Shown here: piece after piece, positions 8,426-19,079 of the stretch
Layout of the letters: every line of letters begins with the position of its first letter
Numbering within the stretch: the first letter of the stretch is position 1
The notes under the pieces: model-generated
The model's database searches: none
What the model saw: only the letters and a program-made list of their open reading frames with translations
Told to the model about the DNA's origin: nothing
Program-made: the position numbers and the translations under genes
Assembly (NCBI RefSeq): GCF_000485595.1
Contig: NW_014577500.1
Location: 76,374 to 106,784, forward strand
Length of the DNA stretch: 30,411 nt
Source of the DNA: Priapulus caudatus
Taxonomy: Eukaryota > Priapulida > Priapulimorpha > Priapulimorphida > Priapulidae
Direction: 5' to 3'

Positions 8426-9299
8426 TTTATTTACCTGTTATACTGTTATATACAGAAAGCTCTTGAAAATTGTCGCACAAAGCATGCTGACCATGCAGGT
8501 GTTGGCATTTGCAGCAGAATCAATGTTTTTTTTATATTTGGAAACTTTTGTGTTAGTATTATTATCACACTTGTTTGCATGGTATGGGTGTACATGTTTC
8601 ATATGAATTAATTACTATATGCGGTATAATTCAATCGTTCTATTTAATTTTGAGAGATAATAGGTGTATTGTACAGCCTATATTTAATGTTTATTTAAAA
8701 AAACACGAACGTTTAATGCACAGAATGAGTGATATTATCATGTTTTTGATATTTACTAGTTAATGCAATGAATTTATGAATAGGTGGTGGGTAAATTAAT
8801 TGGCTTTACCTTCATAAGGGAGCAAAGACTGTGTGTTATACGCGGTGCATGTGTTGTTCTCATGATTTATTATATATCCGTTTATAAAGTAATTACTGTA
8901 GTGTTCTTCAGTTTTTTTAAGATATGTGAAAACGTAGGCTCTATAGATGCTTGTCTGTTTTCTAATGTATATGTAAATATATATATACGCGCACGCACGC
9001 ACGCACGCGCACAGCTCTGCATGTTTATATGCAAGTTAATTGTGACTATTAATTACTGGCAAATTGAAAAAAAGCTGAAAAACGCGCATGTCTAAACGCA
9101 TGACGATGCGGACCATCTTCTAGCAATTTTACTGGAAATATTAAATCCTGCACATATATCCTACATGCATACTTGAGTCTAGTCGCCTGCATTTCTATTA
9201 CTACGTGTGCGTGTCACGTGCACGGTGTTCCACCTAGAGATTCAAGCTGTATTACTATAGACAATCAGTCGCACAGCCTGGTCGGGCTAGCGGGGTATT
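8426..9299. other. AT-rich intergenic DNA
   Basis: No gene seen. It holds a short (ACGC)n microsatellite at about 8989-9010. Near the right end is a 34-bp repeat (9256-9289) that recurs at 12926-12959. Confidence 0.5.
9256..9289. repeat. 34-bp dispersed repeat, first copy
   Basis: Matches 12926-12959 with a single mismatch (CAGTCG versus CCGTCG). It ends 10 bp before foldback copy 3. Confidence 0.6.
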
Positions 9300-9507
9300 G
9301 CTCATAGGGTCTATGTCCCCCAGGGTACTGCCGGAACGTACCCTGGTAACTATCTGATATGGTTATAGGGTTACAGGGAGTAGGCGTAGGCGACTCCCTA
9401 GACTCGATCGTTAGTTGAGTAGGCGTCTAGGCGAGGTACGGTCCGGCATATTAGATAGTACCAGGGTACGTTCCGGCAGTACCCTGGGGGACAGAGACCC
9501 TCTCAGC
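9300..9507 (+). mobile_element. TTAGGG-family foldback element, copy 3 (shortened)
   Basis: Begins GCTCATAGGGTCTATG and ends ACCCTCTCAGC with the same arms and GTAGGCGTAGGCGACTCC core as copy 1. It lacks the inner GTATACCGG palindromes on both sides, and its telomere-like tract has decayed to GGTTATAGGGTTACAGGG. Flanking nonamers (CGGGGTATT, CAAAGTAAT) match at only 5 of 9, so no convincing target duplication remains. Confidence 0.8.
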
Positions 9508-10076
9508 CAAAGTAATTGCGCCCTACATGTAGCCGCTGTACAGCGTACAGAATGCCAAAATCAATACCGGAGCACGCGCATGGGGTCGCATGCACTAGCA
9601 TGTATGTGTGAGCAATGTTGTTAGCTGTCAGCGCTGTGCAGACGTATCTATTTTTAGCGCAGCTTGCGTTGCGAGCTTGGTGCATACATGTGCAAAGAGC
9701 ATTGATCGAGCTGCCTATGTGCGGCCGACATTGCAGATAAAAACACCGCCATTTACGCTCTTGCTTGCTTGGATACGGCATATGATACATGTAGGCCCTA
9801 TAGACCACTACCAGTCATCAGGACAACGTTCTGACTGGAGTAAGTGTTTTGAGAATCTACGGAACGCGTTTGTTAGCGTTAAATTGTCAGGTAAGTTCTG
9901 CTTTACGTACAGATAAAGCGTGAATGCATGCATAATACAGGATGTTAATTGATCGTACGCGTTATCAGAATTAATGGAATGCAGACGAATCGTGTGGCTC
10001 ACTGTTTCTATTTATGAAACTAATTATCATGTTTCTTTATACTATATATAGCTAATTATAGTCACTCGGAAAAGTG
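9508..10076. other. upstream region of the SAM-BEN gene
   Basis: No gene recognised. A TATATATAGC stretch at 10043-10052 lies just before the ATG and could be either promoter or acceptor context. No earlier coding exon could be identified. Confidence 0.4.
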
Positions 10077-10233
10077 ATGGCAACGTTTGGAGTGAAACGG
10101 AGAGCCGAGTGCACGCTGCAGGAGCTGTTGCATCAATACAGACTCGAACATTATGGTCACCATTTCAAAGACCTTGGAGTCAGTTGTCTTCAGGATTTCA
10201 GCGATGTCTTGGATGAAGATCTTGACAACATGG
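10077..10233 (+). CDS. SAM-BEN gene exon 1 (first part of SAM domain)
   Basis: ATG at 10077, then MATFGVKRRAECTLQELLHQ and on to DEDLDNM. This covers helices 1-4 of a SAM fold with the usual Y-x-x-x-F and D-L spacing. The donor is ATGG|GTAAAT, phase 1. A GTG three bases upstream is in frame but is not a plausible animal start. Confidence 0.85.
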
Positions 10234-13200
10234 GTAAATTCAAGCATCCTTCATGCAAGCTCAAAGATGGGCATGCATACGTGCGGACGTACGCATGCAG
10301 AGAGAGGTGGGGTGGGAAAGATGGGAGGGAGGGGGAGGCGAGGTAGGGGAAGGAGGGAGATGAAAGGCGATTCATCGGGAGAGGGTGGGGGGGGACGGGA
10401 GGAAGCTCTCGGAGAGAGGGAGTTGGGAGGGAGGCTTAAATTAGAGGGTGGGGAGGGAGCTGGAGAGAGGGGGTGCTCAGGCAGAGAGGGAGGGGAGGGA
10501 GGGGGAGAGGGAGGAGGGAGCTGCGCGAGAGAGGGGGGTGCATCGGAGAGAGGGGGAGGGAGAGAGGGGGAGGGCTGCGAGAGAGTGGGTGCTCGGAGAG
10601 AGGAGAGGGAGAGGGAGCTCGAGAGAGTGGGGAGCTCGGAGGGCAGGGGGAGGGAGCCTCGGAGAGAGAAGAGGGGAGGGGAGCTCAGGAAGAAAGGGAG
10701 GGAGGATGGGGGAGAGGAGGGGAGGGAGCTCGGCACGAGAGCGGGGAGGGAGGGAGGGGGAGGAAAGCTACTCCCCGAGAAGAGGGAAGGGAGTTCAGAG
10801 AGAGGGGGAGGACGGATGGTCGGAAGGGAGAGGGAGGGAGCGCGCGAGTCGGGCCAGGGCGTGCCGGAGGGAGCGTCGAGGGACGGGGGAGGATCGAGCG
10901 GATCGGGGAGGAGAAGTCGGAGGGAAGTCGGAGGAGGGGGAGGGAGGCTCGGAGGGAGAGGGGGAGGAGCCTCGGAGGGAGGGGGAGGGAGCTCGACGAG
11001 AGGGGAGGAGTTCGAGAGAGGGAGGGAAGGCTGAGAGAGATGTAAACAGAAATAGGGCCGATCTTATATAATAAATAACACGATAATGTGTATATATCTG
11101 TCTGCACGCATATGAAATGTTTACAGGATTGACAAAGGTAGAGAAGAACCGCTTCAAAAGATTGGTCCACACAGCAGAAACCATCCCAGACTCTCCTGCA
11201 CTCGCCCACTCCACCAGACACGAGTTCCAGAACATTGCCACGGCTAAATTGCACCGTTCTGCCAAACCGGCAAGCCCTGGCAGTGGAGCAGTATCCAGCA
11301 CTGGTGAATAATATATCAAATGGATGGCTGTTGAAGCCATAATTATGCTCGTCAATTAAGTCATCATGACTATAACAATTTGGAGAGACTTTTATTGATA
11401 TTTGGGCAATAATGATATGACTGTATAGGTCACTCACAGCTACTACTACACTCACTCGCACTACACAGCTTTCTGTCTACCGTAGAAAGGTCATACGCCA
11501 GTTGTGGTTAAATCAGAATAGATAAGAAAGCTGAACAGCATGAAAACTACATGATGTAAATATACTAAGTAACATATTCATATAATTCGATCGTTTGGAA
11601 TCTTCTTGGAATGCAGGGCAGTCTCACTGTGGAGCGGTCTACGATGCCTCGGGCTCACGACAAACAATGTATGCAAACAGTCCACCACCTGGTCATTCTG
11701 CAGCGCACATGACACATGGTATATCTCTTATAATAGTTGCTGCTGTACTGTTACATCTATATCTACTATATGAAGAAATTATTATCATTCCAGCTCCTGC
11801 GCGAACGTTGAAATTAAGTTTTGTGCTGCCTATATATGAATGCATCAAATTCGTGTGTGTATGATCATAAACGTGTCACGTTACCGTAATATACAGGGGG
11901 CCTTTTTATTGATATTACATAGTTATGCGCTTGCAAAAGCAGTTTATGTTGTTTATGTCTAAATGTCCTGGAAATGCCCCCTCAATACTTGACAGGTGCT
12001 TCAGGCCACCAGTTTGTTGTCCAAGGAATGACTGCTTCCATGCAACCGTCAAACACGGTACACATGGCTGCCAATGCTAAATGCACATCACCGCAGTCGC
12101 CGCACGTTGCCACACACCAACTTACGGAGACTGCAAGCTTGTTTTCCTCGCCCGAGCCTTGCGCAGAGTATGGCAAGCAGCCACAACAAGATCTCAATGG
12201 GACGATACCACCGGTGTCACAAGATCAATTGGCAGGCACCAGTGGCAATTTGATGCACCTTTTGCCAAACATGCGTCAGAACAAGAATGTGGAAATTGGA
12301 AAAGGTATGAGAGCAGGGGTGTGATGTAATTCCATATTCGGTGCAGGCTCGACCTCAAATTATCACTAATAACTATATAACTGACATAAATAATATAGGA
12401 TTATGCCATGGTTTTAGTACTCTGCCATCGTACAAATTATCCTATAATCCTTTCCAATGCAGGAGTTTTCATAACAGCCAATCAACTTCAGTTGATGAAG
12501 ATGAAAGGTCATTGTAAGCCTACACTCATGGTGCGCTCCCTGGTGGAGATATTGTTCACTAAGGAGGAATTGGCCATGCACAGCTGCATGGGCCGAAACA
12601 CATCTGACAGCAACCGGCCTGGTCTGGATCCACCGAAGATCGAGGCAATCAAAAGTAAGCGTAAAATACATACGGCTCGTGAAACGTGCCTATGACACGT
12701 ACTGTGCTAGTTGTGGGAAATAGTGGAGATGGCCTCTTGCGTCAACGAGTTGTTGGCTTGGAAAATGGTTTTTACAGCCATAGATTTAACCAGTTTCCTC
12801 TTTTCCCAATTAGAGTCAACTTCATGCTTGTAGTCGGATTTGTGTTAGCATGTAGGGTTACATGCAGCCTAGCTCCAAGAAACGGTATTGCTAGGGTTAG
12901 AATACCGTGCTAGGGTTAGAATAGGTATAGACAATCCGTCGCACAGCCTGGTCGGGCTACATGCAGCCTAAATTGTTGCAGTATCATGTCGAATGAACAT
13001 TGAGCAGACTGGTCTTTGGAGCAATGTGGGGAACAGAAGATATCGTATGACAGTGTGAAGTAAATGAAACGGCTCTAGTTTATACTTCTGATATACCTTT
13101 AAACACATGAGTATAATCATCACAGTAATGTCATGTCGTGGATTGATGTTTCTTTCAGACTGTGTGTGGTCACACAACGCTCCTCTCTCTGAGTCCGACA

Positions 13201-14266
13201 TTGTCTTCATTATTAACGACAAGTGTGCGCAAGCGAGACGCTATTTCAAGATGAGAGCTGAACGTCTACATCGCCAGTCTCAAGGGTGTAGCAGTAGCCA
13301 GGAAGCATCAATGATAATAGATCCCGTTGTCCTTTACCAGAGTGATGACTTCTCGACGACGATTAAGGTTTGTTAGTATTGCTGTCATAGACACACCCCT
13401 CACAGACCACACATGCACACTCCTCCACGGTTTATTCGTTTGGAGGGTTCCACGTGTACTGCAACTTTCTAACGTGTGTGTCACCGCTATATATAACACC
13501 GAACCTGAGTTTGTGAACTCCAGGCTGCCTTTGATGCGCATCTTTTGTCACGTATTATTCTTTTAAAAGAATTAAATGTTCTTGCATGATTTGTAGTATT
13601 AGCTGCAGAAAAATGTTGATTTTGCTCTAGTGCAGGGGTGGGCAAAGCATGCGGCCCTCCACGGGGTTATGTGCGGCCCGCGGAAGCCTGCAGCAAATAA
13701 AAAAAATTTTTTAATTTTTTTTTTTAATTAATACATTTTTGTGAAAGTAAACATGTTTGTGCTTGAACCGAGGCTGACTTTTTTAGTGTCATACAGATTA
13801 GTGTTCTATTGTCTCTGGTTCGCTCTGCAACGCCATTTCAGCTAATTATGGTCCAGAGATGGCGCCCTTGAGGCGAAACGCACGTATTATCTTAGAGCGC
13901 ACCGATTTTAAAAGGTGCGGCCCTTTGACTTTTCATGGCCTACTGATGCGGCCCTCGCTTTGAAAAGTTTGCCCACCACTGCTCTAGTGGCAACTTCAGC
14001 TCAATCTGCAGAAGGTGGTCGTGTCATAGAGGTTATATATGTCCCCCATAAAAATGAAGGGTATGTGACTTTAATAAATTTTTTTTCGCAAATGAATATG
14101 ATGATAATTTGTGCATATGCAGGAGGAGTCCGAGAATGATTACGAGAGCAGCAATCAGGAACTGACAGATGACTATAGCATCATAGCTGTATCACCCGGG
14201 AAACAGGACGCGAGCACTGGGAGAGAAGACGTCATGAACTTGATGAAAGCGGAAGGTCAAAGATAA
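10077..14266 (+). CDS. SAM domain plus BEN-like domain protein, complete gene of 7 coding exons
   Basis: Exons 10077-10233, 11127-11303, 11617-11718, 11996-12304, 12463-12654, 13159-13367 and 14123-14266 join in frame to 429 aa. All introns are GT-AG and the first five are phase 1. Residues about 13-70 are a SAM domain (LLHQYRLEHYGHHFKDLGV, then GLTKVEKNRFKRLV), a helical protein-interaction fold. A middle section (about 75-250) is rich in Ser, Thr, Gln, His and Pro and looks disordered. Residues about 255-345 resemble a BEN domain (MVRSLVEILFTKEELA, GLDPPKIEAI, then ESDIVFIINDKCAQARR), a fold that binds DNA or chromatin partners. The C-terminal exon is acidic. A nuclear transcription or chromatin role with SAM-mediated oligomerisation is inferred. 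I do not recognise the gene by name. The first exon could be preceded by an unseen 5' exon. Confidence 0.82.
10300..11040 (+). repeat. 740-bp purine-rich (G/A) tract in intron 1 of the SAM-BEN gene
   Basis: The + strand is overwhelmingly G and A in irregular GAGAGGGAGGG units with scattered AGCTC. Stop codons need T, so long open frames appear in several frames on both strands without meaning. Such mirror-like polypurine DNA can adopt triplex, G-quadruplex or R-loop structures. Confidence 0.9.
11127..11303 (+). CDS. SAM-BEN gene exon 2 (end of SAM domain)
   Basis: Acceptor TTTACAG|GA. GLTKVEKNRFKRLVHTAETI completes the SAM domain; the junction glycine is rebuilt across a 0.9-kb intron filled with purine-rich DNA. 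The rest is a Ser/Ala/Pro-rich linker. Donor ACTG|GTGAAT, phase 1. Confidence 0.85.
11617..11718 (+). CDS. SAM-BEN gene exon 3 (linker)
   Basis: Acceptor ATGCAG|GG, donor CATG|GTATAT, phase 1 on both sides. Encodes 34 residues of low-complexity linker (SRQTMYANSPPPGHSAAHM). Because it is 102 bp with symmetrical phase, it could be skipped without a frameshift. Confidence 0.75.
11996..12304 (+). CDS. SAM-BEN gene exon 4 (linker)
   Basis: Acceptor TTGACAG|GT, donor AAAAG|GTATGA, phase 1. Encodes 103 residues rich in Thr, Ser, Gln, His and Met, with no recognised domain. The frame is fixed by both neighbours and it is symmetrical in phase. Confidence 0.8.
12463..12654 (+). CDS. SAM-BEN gene exon 5 (first part of BEN-like domain)
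   Basis: Acceptor AATGCAG|GA, donor AAAA|GTAAGC. Encodes residues 249-312 with MVRSLVEILFTKEELA and RPGLDPPKIEAI. These match the BEN pattern of a basic, leucine-rich helix, then LF-x-x-EEL, then a K/R-x-x-LDP-x-K-IxAI segment. Confidence 0.82.
12926..12959. repeat. 34-bp dispersed repeat, second copy
   Basis: TATAGACAATCCGTCGCACA and the following CAGCCTGGTCGGGCTA match 9256-9289 with one mismatch. Two AGGGTTAGAATA units lie just upstream. It is probably part of an unrecognised mobile element in intron 5 of the SAM-BEN gene. Confidence 0.6.
13159..13367 (+). CDS. SAM-BEN gene exon 6 (end of BEN-like domain)
   Basis: Acceptor TTTCAG|AC, donor ATTAAG|GTTTGT, phase 0. The LSESDIVFIINDKCAQARRY segment gives the last BEN helix, where an I-N-x-K-C-x-x-x-R pattern is usual. 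The remainder is a Ser-rich tail. Confidence 0.8.
13633..13981. mobile_element. 349-bp hAT MITE with perfect 8-bp target duplication
   Basis: Termini CAGGGGTGGGCAAAG and TTTGCCCACCACTG are classic hAT ends. CTCTAGTG is duplicated at 13625-13632 and 13982-13989. Inner GCGGCCC motifs repeat near both ends. It lies in the last intron of the SAM-BEN gene and has no coding capacity. Confidence 0.92.
14123..14266 (+). CDS. SAM-BEN gene last exon (stop TAA 14264-14266)
   Basis: Acceptor ATATGCAG|GAG. Encodes a 47-residue acidic tail beginning EESENDYESSNQELTDDYS and ends in TAA. The frame agrees with the phase-0 donor of exon 6 across an intron that carries a hAT MITE. Confidence 0.78.
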   Translation, partial: EESENDYESSNQELTDDYSIIAVSPGKQDASTGREDVMNLMKAEGQR

Positions 14267-14303
14267 TTGATTGCAAGCCATAGTTTGTTGATGTTTTTAA
14301 GGT

Positions 14304-14707
14304 ATTAAAATGAATCTTCATAATGTAGTTAATTGTAATTGACTATGATAAAGTACGATGGAAAACATCGTGAAAGTTTGCGATAGTCGCAACCAAAAAG
14401 GATGGGTGCATTTCGTGCAACAATTTTGCATGATAATAGGGCCAGACGAACAATAATTTCAAAGTGACACTGCTTATGTTTTTGCAAGTGTCGGTTTGCA
14501 TATTTCTATGGATAAAAGCTATGAAAGTAGGTATAATTTGGTGATATAATAGTTGCAGACTATATAGAGATATTTATTTTTGTGTGACAGTTGTGCATTC
14601 AGTCCTCATTTCGTTTGGCGTACGTCTGGTGTTCATCCGTCCCTATGGGTATAATACTACAATGTTCTCGGTGACTACCAAAGACATTGGTTTGAAACTT
14701 AAGCGTG

Positions 14708-14759
<52 letters not shown>

Positions 14760-14832
14760 TGTATGTGTTCATGTTGCTGGCACCTGCAGCACGATTTTCT
14801 GTTGCTGTGTGGTTGGGGACCAATGTAATAAA
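14304..14832 (+). promoter_or_regulatory. candidate poly(A) signals for the SAM-BEN gene
   Basis: ATTAAA at 14304-14309 lies 38 bp after the stop. A canonical AATAAA follows at 14827-14832. Either is possible. Confidence 0.25.
14704..14762. repeat. (GT)n/(GTGC)n microsatellite
   Basis: Alternating GTGTGT passing into GTGCGTGC units. The open frame over it is an artefact of the repeat. Confidence 0.9.
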
Positions 14833-15000
14833 TCATTATGAAGCAGTACTTCTATATATAGTTGATGGAAGTAATTCAATCGGAAATTCGGAGAAGACTT
14901 CGTAAATGCTTTGCCACTAGTGAACAACTCTATTCGGTCACCTACATTTCTACATTACTGGTATCATAGATACATACAAACACATGTGTTCGTATATATC

Positions 15001-15044
15001 AGAAGTAGATAATAGCAGGTAGTTCCCTATTATCGACTTCTGGT
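15001..15044. repeat. hairpin-forming inverted repeat
   Basis: AGAAGTAGATAATAG pairs with CTATTATCGACTTCT across an 11-base loop, with one mismatch in 15. It could form a cruciform or RNA hairpin. Confidence 0.6.
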
Positions 15045-15397
15045 GTATATCTATGCTGGTTCTACGGTCGTGTTCGTCGCGCCCTACTTTGGATTAGTAT
15101 CAGTGATTTACAGAGGCTGAGGTAGGTAAATGTGTGAAAAACAGTCTTCCTATCCAGCTTAATTATACATGTTATCACTCCTGATGTTATATTGCATATT
15201 GATTCGTAATCATGCTGTTGCGCTGGCTTGTCTGTGCTTATAATGTTGTTAACTTTGTTCTAATCATGTATCGCATTCACGCAACGAGTGTAATCATTTT
15301 AAACATGGAATATTAAAAATGTAAATATGATCACTTATACCTTCTTTGTCTGCATACTTCGTCTGATTTTGTCAGGGCACTATATAATTATTATATA

Positions 15398-15452
15398 TGT
15401 GTGTGTATGCGTGTGTTTGTGTGTGTGCATGCGTGCGTGCGTGCGTGTGCGT
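15398..15452. repeat. (GT)n/(GCGT)n microsatellite
   Basis: GTGTGTGT passing into GCGTGCGTGCGTG, similar in composition to the one at 14704. Confidence 0.85.
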
Positions 15453-16328
15453 GTTACGTTATGACCATCTTGGGAAGTTTATGACAGAACTGATATAGGC
15501 ACGGCCACACGTTCGCAGCAACACGTATAAAAACAGACAGATTTAGTTTGTGACATTTCGATAGGCATAGCTTTATTCGTACCACGACAACACAGATTTC
15601 AGAGAAAATTTTCACTGCGTAGCAGCACGAACATGCCAACGTAGATGAGTACAAAAGTTGACTCAGTATAACGTCCTCTATCCCATTTTACACGACCAAC
15701 CCTCTTCTGAACCCACTCACAATGCTTAGAAGCAGTTGATGCGGTGCATTCCAAACTTTCATTTACGATAAATCTGTTTTTCTACCAAGAACACGACCTG
15801 TATTTACATACACCTGTAAAAAAATGATAAATGCTTTGAACTCGTGCAGCAGCTTATATAAACAAAATGTAAAATCAGTTACGGTTTTACTTCACGATCA
15901 CAGCAAAAATTTCTTCGCGGCATACCACAAAAACACACTGAAACGGCGTTTTACCGCGTATGTAGTAATCTCTAGTGACGGCCACAACTATAAATACTAT
16001 CATACTATTATATCTGCTACATTACCACGTGACACCACCAACCCATTACGACGCCAATGCAGGAATGCAGCTTCGTTTGTCTAGAGTGAAGAATAATAGT
16101 AGACTTCAAACGAGCGAAAGTGCTAAAGACATGGTGCTGACCGCACCGCCCGCCACCACAGGTCACCCGCACGTTCTTGATTATTATCTGCGATGCACGG
16201 TAGACGCTACAAGCTATGAACACTAGCTGGTGCATGAACACAAGCAACACATCTCTGGTGGTGTGAAACGTTCTTCTCTACCCACATATATATAGGCAGA
16301 ATGGCTTCGAATACTGGATAATAGTCAA

Positions 16329-16331
<3 letters not shown>

Positions 16332-16375
<44 letters not shown>
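16332..16375. repeat. (TG)n microsatellite
   Basis: About twenty uninterrupted TG units. Confidence 0.95.
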
Positions 16376-16377
<2 letters not shown>

Positions 16378-18590
16378 GGCCATCCACGTGCGAAAAGGGA
16401 ATCCAGGCTTACTGGCTTAGCATTTCAGAAGCAGTAGATACATGTAGCAAACAGTGCTGCAAACTATTTACAAATTAATATGAACTGTTTAAATCTCACT
16501 CGAAAATCGAGTGCTTGTAACTCGTCACTATTAACATCGTAACATCGTAATTACTAACCATCCCATGTTTATTCTATTACTTAGATACCCAGCGCAAGAT
16601 AGACGCCTAGTGGATTGAAATTTCGTATATGCTTGCTAAGAATATAGCTACTAACATATTTGGAGCATCTGCACTATAGGCAATGAATACAGAAACAAGG
16701 CAGCCAGATATTTCCGATGTTCAGATTGAGGTCTACTGGCCTGAACGACCATAGGCCGAGATTTCATCGCCAAATTTTGCTGTAGAAAAGACCAAAAGAA
16801 CTAAACAGCTTTTCAATCAATTGCATCTGTACTAATGTTACGATAATATTCATGCTCAGGCTATTTTTTTACAGTTACCATGTGGAAACACCATAAATTG
16901 ATAAAGTTATTGATGATATACATAGTTCTTGAATGGACCGTTTTACTACTGGACTCATGCACGCCAGGTTGCTAAAGGATATATAGGGAAGACTAAAGAA
17001 AAGCTTGCAAATACAGTTGCATAAAGAAAACAAGATAAACATCACAGAAATAAATGGAATTTGAACGAATGCACAAGCCATTCAAATGCAAACAATGCAC
17101 ATGCCTAGAAAAAATACTTCTATATATTCGAGATATTCAGTGGAAAAATTACATTGTTACATCATGTTCAACTTAAGATCCACATGAAATGAAAATGCTT
17201 TCCAGCTAGGACGCCAGAGTTACTTTGTCAATTTCGCACATACATTAGAACATTCCAAGTGTCATTCAATGCAAAATTAAAGGTAAATTCTCTATACAGT
17301 GAAACTAAATAAGAAGAATGAGCAATTGCATAAGTCACGAGTACAAAATCACAAACTTTGCGAAGGTCAAGAAAGAGCAAGTATTCACCGAGAAAAGGCC
17401 TTACCACAAACTATGCATAGCAAATTATCCAACACTAATCACTGAAGTCTAACTGAAGCCCTTCAGATTGATTAAGGATGTAAATCACAACAGCTTGCTA
17501 ATGGACAAGATATGTTACAACATGCAAAGTGCAAGGCAAAGTAAAACTTTTTTTAATACAGCATCAGAAACTAGCCTCTTTGCAGCTAAAACGCTGCAGC
17601 CTGCCTATGAGTGAGCAGAGAGAGACAGAGAGAGGACACCACATACTTTACAGCGCTCACACGTACTGTACTACATATCAAAATCAACACTCCCTCCCAC
17701 CCGACCAACAAAACCTACGGTACACACTTTCGTACATAGATCATAGAACTGTATAGATTTCTTAATATTAACGCAGAGAAGAAAAAATCTGTATTTACAA
17801 AAATCAATCGCGATTCACACAAACAAAAATACTTTTCGAGCTGCGACTAAACTGGTCTCGAGGCCCTTACACGGGTGAGGCTGCTATATTACTAAGCACA
17901 TTACATCTCCACGTATTTTTTTGGTAGATGCTGTCACAGCTAGTACACAGAGGGGGCAACCCACGATCTGTTGGGCAACGTTGAACACACTGGACGAGGT
18001 TTCGTTCACGAAAACATCGTTGAAAGCGAGGAGGAAATATTACGAGAGTAGGACACGCATCTGTTTTGTTTACGTAAACAAACCGCACACGGAAGGCACA
18101 ATACCAAAACCGCTGACCGATTCTCGATCGGGGATACACTCACCAGTTTGTTGAGACCTAACCGATACGGCTTGCGAAGCGAATTATCTAGGACCAGTAA
18201 AATGCATCCAGCGAGATAATCATCATCCGTGTAGCCCGGCGATTTGCACTGGGTTAGAAGTGCAGGTAAACGTCACCGCGTGATTGTGCGATACATATGA
18301 CACACGTACAATCGAGTGATCACGAGACGACGAGTAAGTGCATAGCAAGCAAGCGAGACGTAAGAGACTACTTGCGAGTTTGCACGTACTTTCAACCTTT
18401 ACACAGAGTGAAGTCTGCGAATCGACAGCGACAAGGAGCACCTCTCTCGATGCCACCCTTGCCGATCCCTCGCCTCGCGAGATGCATCTCCGGTCGATAA
18501 ACGATTACTTCTCATCTCTAACAACGACTAGTGATGACAGGTGACACGGATCCGGTAACCGTGGTTGGATGCACTCGAGCACCAGGCAAG

Positions 18591-18710
18591 CGGATGCGAA
18601 CGCGATTAGGACGCATTTACTTTCTACACCCAGGTACGGATGCAAACGCGATTAGGAAGCATTTACCTTCTAAACCCAAATACGGATGCTTGTGAATAGG
18701 ATGCGTTACC
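18591..18710. repeat. 46-bp tandem repeat, 2.6 copies
   Basis: CGGATGC starts units at 18591, 18637 and 18683, exactly 46 bp apart. Each runs through ACGCGATTAGGA and ATTTAC with a TTCTA block, the third being partly degenerate. It lies about 200 bp beyond the CKAP5 stop. Confidence 0.8.
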
Positions 18711-18905
18711 ACCGACGCACAACCGCAAACAGGAATCCCGTGCCACGGCGTTCATATATCGACCCCAGCGTTCACATCTCGACGCGTGTCACTAGACACT
18801 CTACACAGTCTATAACGAATCGCCGCCGCGTACTAACGCAGAGCGTGGACCCTCTCAACCGCTCCATATAACGCTCCCCGTGGCCCGTCCCGTGTATGTA
18901 CAAGT

Positions 18906-19079
18906 CTACTCGGTCTTGATGGCGCCGGTCTTGATCTTCTCGAGTCGTTTCTTCAGATCGAGGACTTCGGCTGTGTTCGTCTCGGTCGCGCTGCCCGCGC
19001 CGCCGCTCGAGCCCGCCCCGGCGTTGCTGCCGGGGGATTCCCGATCGCCCGACGCCTCCTCCGCCTCGCCGGCCTTCTG
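18906..19079 (-). CDS. CKAP5: CKAP5 last exon (stop TAG)
   Basis: 57 residues and a stop. A Glu/Ser/Gly/Ala-rich stretch leads to EVLDLKKRLEKIKTGAIKTE, matching the D-LKKRLE-IK C-terminus of the family. Acceptor TTTGCAG|CAG. The exon is strongly GC-rich compared with its surroundings. Confidence 0.9.
   Translation of the reverse strand, partial: QKAGEAEEASGDRESPGSNAGAGSSGGAGSATETNTAEVLDLKKRLEKIKTGAIKTE

Larger units (their letters stand above)
14267..18905. other. 4.6-kb stretch without a recognised gene
   Basis: Lies between the SAM-BEN stop and the CKAP5 stop, which converge. Part must be 3' untranslated sequence of both. Contents seen are microsatellites at 14704-14762, 15398-15452 and 16332-16375, a hairpin at about 15001-15044 and a 46-bp tandem repeat at 18591-18710. 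Minus-strand AATAAA signals lie at about 15570 and 16568. Small open frames here have no family resemblance. Confidence 0.45.

Noticed and set aside
10153-11071. Long open frames (293, 207 and 190 aa on +; 258, 186 and 161 aa on -) over the purine-rich tract
   Set aside because: Stop codons need T (or A on the other strand after T-poor sequence), so absence of stops follows from composition. Translations are Glu/Gly/Arg or Ser/Pro/Leu monotony in every frame, and the region is an intron between two SAM-domain exons.
14584-14905. Cys/Val/Arg-repeat frames over the GT microsatellite
   Set aside because: The translation is created by the dinucleotide and tetranucleotide repeats.
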